Below are positions 1 to 5,236 of a stretch of DNA of 8,175 bases, one piece after another. Source of the DNA: Actinoplanes liguriensis (GTDB lineage Bacteria > Actinomycetota > Actinomycetes > Mycobacteriales > Micromonosporaceae); NCBI GenBank assembly GCA_000715855.1, contig KL571307.1, forward strand, positions 29,401 to 37,575, given 5' to 3'. A program made the translations under genes and the position numbers. The notes below the pieces were generated by a model. It searched no databases. It was not told the origin of the DNA and saw only the letters and a list, made by a program, of their open reading frames with translations. Position 1 is the first letter of the stretch. Each line of letters begins with the position of its first letter.

Positions 1-2
1 AG

Positions 3-21
3 AGATGTGTATAAGAGACAG
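3..21 (+). other. Tn5/Nextera mosaic-end adapter at the window edge (artefact)
   Basis: These 19 bases read AGATGTGTATAAGAGACAG, an exact match to the mosaic end used in transposase-based sequencing libraries; the two bases before it are probably more adapter. It is untrimmed library sequence, so genomic sequence starts at about base 22. In the reading frame of the following fragment the adapter translates to VYKRQ, a tell-tale peptide seen in contaminated protein entries. The true upstream neighbour of the first gene fragment is therefore unknown. Confidence 0.95.
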
Positions 22-150
22 GCCGTCGCCGGGCTGGCCGTTCCCGCGACCCACAGCGAGATCAGGCTGCTCTGGGCGGCGGTGCTGTTCGTCCTCACCG
101 CCACCCTGGTGACCACCGCCTGGGACCGCCGGGCGCCGGCACTCCCGTGA
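22..150 (+). CDS. C-terminal fragment of a putative membrane protein (5' end missing)
   Basis: The frame is open from the adapter junction to a TGA at 148-150 and gives about 42 residues. It contains one strongly hydrophobic stretch (LLWAAVLFVLTATLVTTAW) followed by a short polar tail (DRRAPALP). Codons end mostly in G or C, as expected for a real gene here. The pattern fits the last transmembrane helix of an integral membrane protein, such as a transporter or permease, but too little remains to name a family. Its stop lies six bases from the stop of the convergent phosphotransferase gene. The start is lost because the assembly ends in adapter sequence; any residues translated from bases 1-21 are artificial. 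Confidence 0.6.
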   Translation, partial: AVAGLAVPATHSEIRLLWAAVLFVLTATLVTTAWDRRAPALP

Positions 151-156
151 CCGGAG

Positions 157-1068
157 TCAGCCGTCCGCGGCGAAGTCGGCCAGCAGATCGGCGATGAGTG
201 GGGCGGCGTCGCGGACGGCGGCCGGTTTGCGGCGGCGGTAGTAGGGGAGGGCGATCACCGTGAGGGAGAGGGTCCAGCCGCGAGCCCGGATCCAGGCGTG
301 CTCGTCGATCGTGAGCGCCTCGCGGAAGGCGCGGCGGGAGTCGCCGTCGAACAGGTACCAGGCGGCCAGCAGGTCACCGGCCGGGTCGGCGGCCTGCGCG
401 GTGGCGAAGTCGATCACCGCGGTCAGCTTTCCGCCGGAGACCAGCACGTTGCCCGGCATCAGGTCGCCGTGGATCCAGCGCGGCGGGCCGGTCCACGCGC
501 CGACGGCGAGGGACGCCTCCCATGCGTCGAGCAGCAGCGCCGGGTCGAACTCGTCGCGTAGCTCCTCGACCGCCGCGCGGAACAGCTCGTCGCGCGGGGC
601 GAGGGGTGTGCCGCGGCTGAACGGGTCGTCCGGCGGCACCGGGGCGCCGGTGGTGTCGATCGCCTGCAGGTGGTGGATGAACTCGGCGAGGTCGCGGGCG
701 GCCGCGGACGGGTCGTCCAGCCGGTCCAGGCGGAACGACGTGCCGTCCAGCCAGCGGTAGACGCCCCAGGTGAACGGGAACTCCTCGCTGGGCGAGCCGA
801 TCGCCAACGGCTCGGGGACGGCCAGGGGAAGTGCCGGGGCCAGGCGGGGCAGCCAGGTCAGGTCCTTCTCGACCTGGCCCCGGGTGCGGGGTGTGCGGGG
901 GAGACGCACCGAGAGGTCCTCGCCGGCGCGGAAGGTGACGTTGTCCGTTCCGGACTCGGCGACCGCGCGGATCGGCCGGTCGGCCCAGTGCGGGAACTGC
1001 TCGGCCAGCAGGCGTGTGACCAGCGAGGCGTCGATGTCCACTTCGTCGTCGTGCAGCTTGGCGATCAC
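157..1068 (-). CDS. APH-family (aminoglycoside phosphotransferase-like) small-molecule kinase
   Basis: A 303-residue protein, normal length for the APH/choline-kinase-like superfamily, whose members transfer a phosphate from a nucleotide to a hydroxyl of an antibiotic or metabolite in the cytoplasm. The Brenner-type catalytic loop is visible as WIHGDLMPGNVLV, with H200, catalytic D202 and N207. It is followed by the metal-binding VIDFA segment (D220) and a DPAGDL motif near 228-233. The N-lobe contains a glycine-containing ATP-loop region (SGTDNVTFRAG, 39-49) and a likely lysine/glutamate pair around 60-70. The start is GTG at 1068, preceded about eight bases upstream by AGAAGG on the minus strand. 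It lies 50 bases downstream of the flavin monooxygenase on the same strand, so co-transcription is plausible. The family is seen directly; the substrate is not, and the name does not prove aminoglycoside resistance. Confidence 0.88.
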   Translation of the reverse strand: MIAKLHDDEVDIDASLVTRLLAEQFPHWADRPIRAVAESGTDNVTFRAGEDLSVRLPRTPRTRGQVEKDLTWLPRLAPALPLAVPEPLAIGSPSEEFPFTWGVYRWLDGTSFRLDRLDDPSAAARDLAEFIHHLQAIDTTGAPVPPDDPFSRGTPLAPRDELFRAAVEELRDEFDPALLLDAWEASLAVGAWTGPPRWIHGDLMPGNVLVSGGKLTAVIDFATAQAADPAGDLLAAWYLFDGDSRRAFREALTIDEHAWIRARGWTLSLTVIALPYYRRRKPAAVRDAAPLIADLLADFAADG

Positions 1069-1118
1069 GGCCGCAGCCTTCTACAGCGGGGCGGCGGCGT
1101 CCATCGATTTCACGTCTT

Positions 1119-2327
1119 CTACCGGCGGGCGGCGGCGATTGATCTCACGGGCGGCAGGGTGAGGGCGGTTGCGGCCCGGCGACCGGCCCGGCCGAGCAGT
1201 CCGGTGGGGGCGAGCAGCGGGGCGAGCTTGAGGAGCACGTTGTTGCGGACCCACAGGGCGCGGCTCGTCGCCGGGGCCAGGGTGGTGCCTCCGGTGTCGG
1301 CGAGCGCCTGATTACGCCGTACAAAATCGCGGGTTTTCTGCTCGTAGGCGGCGAAAGCCGCGGTGGGGCCGGTCGCCGTCGCCAACTCGTCGGCCAGCAT
1401 GTAGGCGCCGACGAGCGCGATGCTGGTGCCCTGGCCGGAGAAGAACGACGGCGCGTGGGCGGCGTCACCGGCGAGCACCACCCGGCCGCGGGACCAGCCG
1501 GGCATGTGGATCTGGCTGGTCACGTCGAAGAAGACGTCGTCCGCGGCGCGCATGCCGTCGAGCAGCTCGGGGATCAGCCAGCCGTCGCCGCCGAAGACCT
1601 CGGCCATCAGCGCGCGCTGCGCCTCGGCGTCGCCGAGCTCGGCGAGCGGCGGCTGCGGACGGCTCGTCATCAGGAACCCGTGCAGCGTGCCGGTGCAGCC
1701 GGGCGCGTAGATCGCGGCCATCCGCCCCGGCGCCGACCAGGTCAGAACCTCGTGGGAGAGGCCGAGGCCGTTGGGGATGGTGAAGCCGGCGAAGCAGTAG
1801 CCCAGGTAGCGGTTGAACTGCTCCTCCGGCCCGAAGACCAGCCGCCGGGTGTGCGAGTGCAGGCCGTCGGCGCCGATCACGACGTCGAACTCGCCGGACG
1901 CGCCGGAGACGAAGGTGACCCCGACGCCGTCGCCGTGGTCGTCGAGCGTGGCGATCGAGTCGTTGAAGATCCACTCGACGTCGTCGCGCACCGCGTCGAA
2001 CAGGATCGTGGTGAGCCGCCCGCGGGCCAGCTCCAGGTCGCGACCCTCGGTGCCGCCGGTGAGCTGCTCGGCCCGGATCCGCCCGGCGACCCTGCCGGCG
2101 GGGGTCATGAACGTGAGCCGGCGCGTGTCGATGTGCGCGGCGCGGACCTGCGGCAGCACGCCCATCCGGTCCAGGACGTCGAGGGCGACGCCGCGGACGT
2201 CGATCGGGTAGCCGCCGGCGCGGACTGCGGGAGCTTTCTCGACCACTGTCACGTCCCACCCGTGGTGGTGCAACCAGTAGGCCAGTGCGGGGCCGGCGAT
2301 GCTCGCGCCGGAGATGAGTGCCTTCAT
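1119..2327 (-). CDS. Class A FAD-dependent monooxygenase (TetX/Rox-like aromatic hydroxylase family)
   Basis: A 402-residue, single-component flavoprotein hydroxylase of the PHBH fold, which uses NAD(P)H and oxygen to hydroxylate aromatic or polyketide-like substrates. Visible motifs: an N-terminal Rossmann dinucleotide loop ISGASIAGPA (G7, S9, G12; the middle glycine of GxGxxG is serine); E30 at the end of the second strand for the FAD ribose; the DG motif VIGADGLHS (D154, G155); and the GD motif VVLAGDAAHAPSFFSGQG (G287, D288) for the FAD pyrophosphate. The start is taken as ATG at 2325-2327 because the Rossmann strand begins immediately (MKALISGA). The frame stays open upstream to 2513, but that extension runs across the operator and into the divergent tetR gene. 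It has no strong ribosome-binding site. Transcription probably starts within the shared palindromic operator region and is controlled by the divergent TetR protein. Relatives include enzymes inactivating tetracycline or rifampicin and many biosynthetic tailoring enzymes, so the substrate is open. Confidence 0.9.
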   Translation of the reverse strand: MKALISGASIAGPALAYWLHHHGWDVTVVEKAPAVRAGGYPIDVRGVALDVLDRMGVLPQVRAAHIDTRRLTFMTPAGRVAGRIRAEQLTGGTEGRDLELARGRLTTILFDAVRDDVEWIFNDSIATLDDHGDGVGVTFVSGASGEFDVVIGADGLHSHTRRLVFGPEEQFNRYLGYCFAGFTIPNGLGLSHEVLTWSAPGRMAAIYAPGCTGTLHGFLMTSRPQPPLAELGDAEAQRALMAEVFGGDGWLIPELLDGMRAADDVFFDVTSQIHMPGWSRGRVVLAGDAAHAPSFFSGQGTSIALVGAYMLADELATATGPTAAFAAYEQKTRDFVRRNQALADTGGTTLAPATSRALWVRNNVLLKLAPLLAPTGLLGRAGRRAATALTLPPVRSIAAARR

Positions 2328-2336
2328 AGCGACGAC

Positions 2337-2356
2337 ACTACACCGTGCAGTGTAGT
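2337..2356. promoter_or_regulatory. Palindromic operator between divergent monooxygenase and tetR genes
   Basis: The arms ACTACAC (2337-2343) and GTGTAGT (2350-2356) are perfect inverted repeats separated by six bases. The inner TACAC/GTGTA arrangement is typical of TetR-family operators. The palindrome lies inside the 46-base gap between the monooxygenase start (2327, minus) and the tetR start (2374, plus), where one bound dimer could block both promoters. The palindrome is seen; the binding protein and the autoregulation are inferred from position and family habit. Confidence 0.75.
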
Positions 2357-2361
2357 AGCGA

Positions 2362-2367
2362 TAAGCT
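2362..2367 (+). promoter_or_regulatory. Possible -10 element for leaderless tetR transcription
   Basis: TAAGCT fits the TANNNT pattern of actinomycete -10 elements and ends six bases before the tetR GTG. Transcription would then begin at or next to the start codon, which agrees with the absence of any Shine-Dalgarno sequence. No convincing -35 element is visible, so this is a weak call. Confidence 0.35.
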
Positions 2368-2373
2368 TCGGCC

Positions 2374-3003
2374 GTGCCAAGTACGAAGACGCTGCGGGAA
2401 GGGTCCGCCGCCAAGCGCGCCGCGATCCTCGCGGCCGCCCGCGACCTGTTCCTCAACGACGGCTTCGACCGCACCAGCGTGGACGCGGTGTCCGCCCGCG
2501 CCGGGGTCTCCAAACGGACCGTCTACGACTACTTCGGCGACAAGAACACGCTGCTCCAATCCGTGGTCACCGGCATCTCCGACGCGCTGGTCGCCACCGT
2601 GCAGCGCACCGTCGACGCCACGCTCGCCCGGGTGACCGATCCTGAACAGCTGGAGGGCGCGTTCGTCGACTTCTCGTTGCGGATCGTCAGCGACATGCTC
2701 GGCTCCGCCGAATACGTGACGCTGCTCAAACTGCTCGGCGGGGAGGGGAACCTCAACGAGGCGCCGTTCCGGGACGCGCCCGAGGAAGCGGTCGCGGCGC
2801 AGCTCGCGGTGCTCGCCCAGGCCGGCCTGATCGTCGCGCCGGACCCCCGGCTGGCGGCCGACCACCTGATCGCGCTGACCTTCGCGGTGGTGCTCAACCG
2901 GCACGGCTCGACCGTCATCCCGATCGCCGACGAGCGGGTCCGATACCTGGTGACCGAAGGGGTCAGGGCATTCCTCCGGGCGTACGCCGTCCATAGGATC
3001 TGA
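2374..3003 (+). CDS. TetR/AcrR-family transcriptional regulator
   Basis: A 209-residue protein, the usual size for a TetR repressor that binds DNA as a dimer and releases it on binding a small ligand. The N-terminal TetR_N domain runs from about residue 14 to 60. Its helix-turn-helix reads DAVSARAGVSKRTVYDYFGDK, with the family signature Y-x-Y-F at 51-54. The remaining residues form the helical ligand-binding domain; they resemble the AefR-like C-terminal type, but this is not certain. The GTG start at 2374 is chosen because it lies just beyond the operator and places the DNA-binding domain at the usual distance. There is no ribosome-binding site, suggesting leaderless translation. It is divergent from the flavin monooxygenase, the classic arrangement for a repressor of a ligand-modifying enzyme. 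Its stop is three bases before the methyltransferase start, so the two genes are probably one transcript. Confidence 0.9.
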   Translation: MPSTKTLREGSAAKRAAILAAARDLFLNDGFDRTSVDAVSARAGVSKRTVYDYFGDKNTLLQSVVTGISDALVATVQRTVDATLARVTDPEQLEGAFVDFSLRIVSDMLGSAEYVTLLKLLGGEGNLNEAPFRDAPEEAVAAQLAVLAQAGLIVAPDPRLAADHLIALTFAVVLNRHGSTVIPIADERVRYLVTEGVRAFLRAYAVHRI

Positions 3004-3006
3004 TCC

Positions 3007-3735
3007 ATGACTGAGCTCCGGGAAGACGTGCCGCACGCGGCGCGGATCTGGAACTACTGGATGGGCGGGGCCGACAACTTCCCCGCGGACCGGGCAGCCG
3101 GCGACGCCGTGGCGCAGGTGTACCCCGAGATCGTCGTGATGGCGCGCGAATCACGGCAGTTTCTGATCAGAGTGGTACGTTTCCTCGCCGCCGAAGCCGG
3201 GATCCGGCAGTTCCTGGACATCGGGACCGGCCTGCCCGCCATGCAGAACACGCACGAGGTCGCGGCGAGTGTCGACCCCGCCGCGAAGATCGTCTACGTC
3301 GACAACGACCCGATGGTGACCGCGCAGGCCGGGCCCTACGTGCACGCCGACTACCACGACCCCGAGCGGATCGTCGCCGCCGCGGCCCAGACCCTCGACT
3401 TCTCCCAGCCCGTCGCGGTGATGTTCATGGGAGTGCTCGGCTACGAGCCGGCGCTCGGCGAGGTTCGCTCGATCGTGCGTCGCACGTTCGAGGTCGCCGC
3501 GCCCGGCAGCCACCTCGTGCTGTGGGATGGCACGAACACCACCCCGTCCGTGGTCGACGGCGCGAAGCGGCTCGCCGAGAGCGGCGGGGTACCGTACATT
3601 CTGCGCAGCCCGGACGAATTGGCCTCCTGTTTCGACGGTCTGACCCTGATCGAACCGGGCCTCGTCCCGATCACGCGGTGGCGAGCACAGGGCGAGTTCA
3701 TCGACGCGTACGGGGCGGTCGCCCGCAAAGACTAA
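3007..3735 (+). CDS. DUF574 / SAV2177-type SAM-dependent methyltransferase
   Basis: A 242-residue protein of the actinomycete DUF574 (Methyltransf_19) family. The N-terminal signature is clear: PHAARIWNYWMGGADNFPADR at residues 9-29. It is followed by methyltransferase motif I FLDIGTGLP (D71, G73, G75), the acidic end of the second strand in VYVDNDP (D99), the family segment ADYHDPE (114-120), and PVAVMFMGVLGY (135-146). Family members have a Rossmann fold that binds S-adenosylmethionine; the acceptor is generally unknown. AGGA at 2995-2998, inside the end of tetR, lies eight bases before the ATG, and the intergenic gap is three bases, so translation is probably coupled to tetR. The neighbourhood could suggest modification of the same compound as the monooxygenase and kinase, but DUF574 genes occur in many unrelated contexts. 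Confidence 0.9.
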   Translation: MTELREDVPHAARIWNYWMGGADNFPADRAAGDAVAQVYPEIVVMARESRQFLIRVVRFLAAEAGIRQFLDIGTGLPAMQNTHEVAASVDPAAKIVYVDNDPMVTAQAGPYVHADYHDPERIVAAAAQTLDFSQPVAVMFMGVLGYEPALGEVRSIVRRTFEVAAPGSHLVLWDGTNTTPSVVDGAKRLAESGGVPYILRSPDELASCFDGLTLIEPGLVPITRWRAQGEFIDAYGAVARKD

Positions 3736-3743
3736 AGGGGCAA

Positions 3744-3749
3744 TATGCT
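3744..3749 (+). promoter_or_regulatory. Possible -10 element for the acidic hypothetical gene
   Basis: TATGCT closely resembles the -10 consensus and ends eight bases before the GTG at 3758, so the message would be leaderless or nearly so. The purine-rich AAAGGGG at 3734-3740 is too far from the GTG to act as a normal ribosome-binding site. No clear -35 element is seen. Confidence 0.35.
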
Positions 3750-3757
3750 CCACGCCC

Positions 3758-4186
3758 GTGAGCGACCTTCTCAAGGAGCACGTCAAGAACGTGCTCGAGG
3801 CCAACTACGCCGGTGTCACCAAGACCCGGCGCCGCATCGAGGAACTCGAAGCGCAAGGCCACCGCATCATCACCGGCGGTCAGATCGGCCAGGACGGCTG
3901 GGACATCATCGACTGGCGTACCAACGAGATCCTGGCCGCCGGTGAAGGCGGCCTCGACGAGTACGAGGCCGCCGCCGGCGACCTCGACCCGGACGACAAG
4001 TTCGTCCACCACGACCGGATCCTCGAGGACGAGGACCTGGAGTACGTGTCGACGCCCGGCCTGCCGGACGGCCTCGCGAACGCCGTGGAGGACTGGGTGC
4101 TGTCCGACGACGCCGACCCGGAGGAGATCGCCGAGTTCATCGGCTGGCCGGTCGAGAAGGTCGAGGAATACCAGGCCGAGGAGTAA
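3758..4186 (+). CDS. Acidic hypothetical protein of about 142 residues
   Basis: I do not recognise a named family. The frame runs from GTG at 3758 to TAA at 4184-4186 and has strong G/C third positions, in contrast to every overlapping frame, so it is a real gene. The product is highly acidic. It opens with an amphipathic, charged helix-like stretch (residues 1-34, with TRRRIEELEAQG). A compact central part follows (GGQIGQDGWDIIDWRTNEIL, about 41-60), in which W, G and D residues look like a small beta-fold. A long Asp/Glu-rich segment leads to a C-terminal helix pair (DPEEIAEFIGWPVEKVEEY, 120-138) that could be a small helical or HTH-like module. No signal peptide or membrane segment is seen, so it is probably cytoplasmic. 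It lies 22 bases after the methyltransferase but seems to have its own promoter. Confidence 0.75.
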   Translation: MSDLLKEHVKNVLEANYAGVTKTRRRIEELEAQGHRIITGGQIGQDGWDIIDWRTNEILAAGEGGLDEYEAAAGDLDPDDKFVHHDRILEDEDLEYVSTPGLPDGLANAVEDWVLSDDADPEEIAEFIGWPVEKVEEYQAEE

Positions 4187-4199
4187 CCACCGGTCCGGC

Positions 4200-4239
4200 G
4201 GGCCTCCCGAAGCGCCACCCGACGCGTCGCCGGAGGCCC
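4200..4239 (+). terminator. Possible stem-loop terminator after the acidic hypothetical gene
   Basis: GGGCCTCC (4200-4207) and GGAGGCCC (4232-4239) form a perfect 8-bp stem. Inside the loop is a 10-bp palindrome CGACGCGTCG (4220-4229). The structure begins 14 bases after the TAA at 4186. There is no T-tract, which is common for actinomycete hairpins but makes terminator function uncertain. A hairpin here could act on transcripts from both convergent genes. Confidence 0.4.
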
Positions 4240-4479
4240 TCCCACCCGGCCACCCCGCGCCTCGCCCTGGTGCACGACTGCCCCGCCTCCCGCGTGATTG
4301 CCCGCCTCCCGCGGCCGGGCCGCTCCTCGCGCGCCGCTTTGCCGCGCCCCGTCGGGATGCCTGTCCTGGCGCGTGGCCGCACCGGCCTCCCGGTCGCCCC
4401 GCGCGTGCCGGCCTGTCCCGCGCACGCCTGGCCGCTCCTCCCGCTCGGCCGCTCCGTCCCGCGCGAGCGCCTGCCGCCC

Positions 4480-4530
4480 TTGCGTGGCCGCCTGCCGTCT
4501 TGCGTGGGCGACCCGCCTTTGCGTGGCCGC
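4480..4530 (+). repeat. Short degenerate tandem repeat of about 20 bases
   Basis: Three successive units begin with TTGCGTGG at 4480, 4500 and 4519. Each is followed by a C/G-rich tail related to CCGCCTGCCGTC, so the spacing is 20 and 19 bases. The second unit has drifted (GGGCGACCCGCC). No dyad symmetry or coding role is evident. Confidence 0.5.
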
Positions 4531-4583
4531 CCCGCCCCTCGCGCCATCCCCGCGAGGCTGCCTGCCGAGCGCGACGCCCCGGT

Positions 4584-5234
4584 TCAGGAGCCTGGGACGA
4601 CCAGGCCGGACTCGTAGGCGACCATCACCGCCTGCGCCCGGTCGCGCAGGGCGAGCTTGATGAAGAGGTTGCCGATGTGTGTCTTTATCGTGTGCTCACT
4701 CAGGTGATGCCGGGCGGCGATCTCGCCGTTGGACAGGCCGGCCGCGATCAGCCGGAGCACCTCCGTCTCTCGTGGGGTCAGCGCGGCGACGGCCGCGGCC
4801 ATGGCCGGATCGGGATGACCCCGCCGATGCAGCTCTCCGATCACGCGGGTGGTGACCGCCGGGGCGAGCAGGGAGTCACCGGCCGCGACCACCCGGACCG
4901 CGTGGACCAGCTCGGCGCGCGGCACATCCTTGAGCAGGAAGCCGCTGGCCCCGGCCCGCAGCACGGCATACAGATATTCGTCCGGATCGAACATCGTCAG
5001 CGCCAGGACCCGGCTGCTCGTGGACGCGCACACCTGACGGGTGGCTTCGACACCGTCGAGGACCGGCATACGCATGTCCATCAGCACGACATCCGGCGTG
5101 AGCGCGGCGGCGGCGCGCACGGCGGCCGCGCCGTCGGGGGCCTCGGCCACCACCTCGATGTCCGATTCCGCCCGGAGGATCGTCGCGAACCCGGCCCGGA
5201 ACAGCTCCTGATCGTCAGCGATCACCACACGCAT
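4584..5234 (-). CDS. NarL/FixJ-family response regulator (receiver plus LuxR-type HTH)
   Basis: A 216-residue two-domain regulator. The N-terminal receiver has the acidic pair D7-D8, phospho-acceptor D53 in VVLMDMRMP, the switch threonine T80 and the conserved lysine K102 in LLKDVP. The C-terminal GerE/LuxR domain (about 152-211) starts LTPRETEVLRLIAAGLSNGE and contains the recognition helix SEHTIKTHIGNLFIKL. Length and order match the family. Phosphorylation by the adjacent kinase would promote dimerisation and promoter binding. The ATG at 5232-5234 lies two bases after the kinase stop, with AGGGGA just upstream inside the kinase end, so the two genes are one operon with coupled translation. 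The receiver is intact, so only the kinase is affected by the assembly artefact. Targets cannot be read from the sequence; the divergent Lnt-like gene is a natural candidate. Confidence 0.93.
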   Translation of the reverse strand: MRVVIADDQELFRAGFATILRAESDIEVVAEAPDGAAAVRAAAALTPDVVLMDMRMPVLDGVEATRQVCASTSSRVLALTMFDPDEYLYAVLRAGASGFLLKDVPRAELVHAVRVVAAGDSLLAPAVTTRVIGELHRRGHPDPAMAAAVAALTPRETEVLRLIAAGLSNGEIAARHHLSEHTIKTHIGNLFIKLALRDRAQAVMVAYESGLVVPGS

Positions 5235-5236
5235 CG

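Larger units (their letters stand above)
4187..4583. other. Convergent intergenic region, C-rich and degenerately repetitive, no credible gene
   Basis: This stretch of nearly 400 bases separates the acidic hypothetical gene from the convergent response regulator. The plus strand is dominated by C with little A. Open frames exist on both strands, but their products are low-complexity Arg/Pro/Gly or Ala/Pro/Arg runs with no family features, so I treat them as chance. GCGTGGCCGC occurs exactly three times (4371, 4482, 4521), and other pieces such as GGCCGCTCC recur. The first part holds a possible terminator hairpin. The region may be a decayed gene or an expanded repeat spacer. Confidence 0.6.

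Noticed and set aside
2328..2513. The 62-residue upstream extension of the monooxygenase frame
   Set aside because: It would cover the operator and the start of tetR, and would place unrelated residues before a Rossmann strand that normally lies at the very N-terminus.
1455..2645. Long plus-strand open frame antisense to the monooxygenase
   Set aside because: It is complementary to a protein with all the FAD-binding motifs, and its own product is featureless and Asp/Gly/Arg/Val-rich, as expected for an antisense shadow.
4480..4530. A CRISPR array in the tandem-like repeats
   Set aside because: The units are only about 20 bases apart with no unique spacers of constant length and no cas genes nearby.
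4137..4617. Overlapping open frames on both strands in the C-rich region as novel small proteins
   Set aside because: Their products are low-complexity Arg/Gly/Pro or Ala/Pro/Arg runs with no motif or good start. They arise easily in very GC-rich DNA where stop codons are rare.
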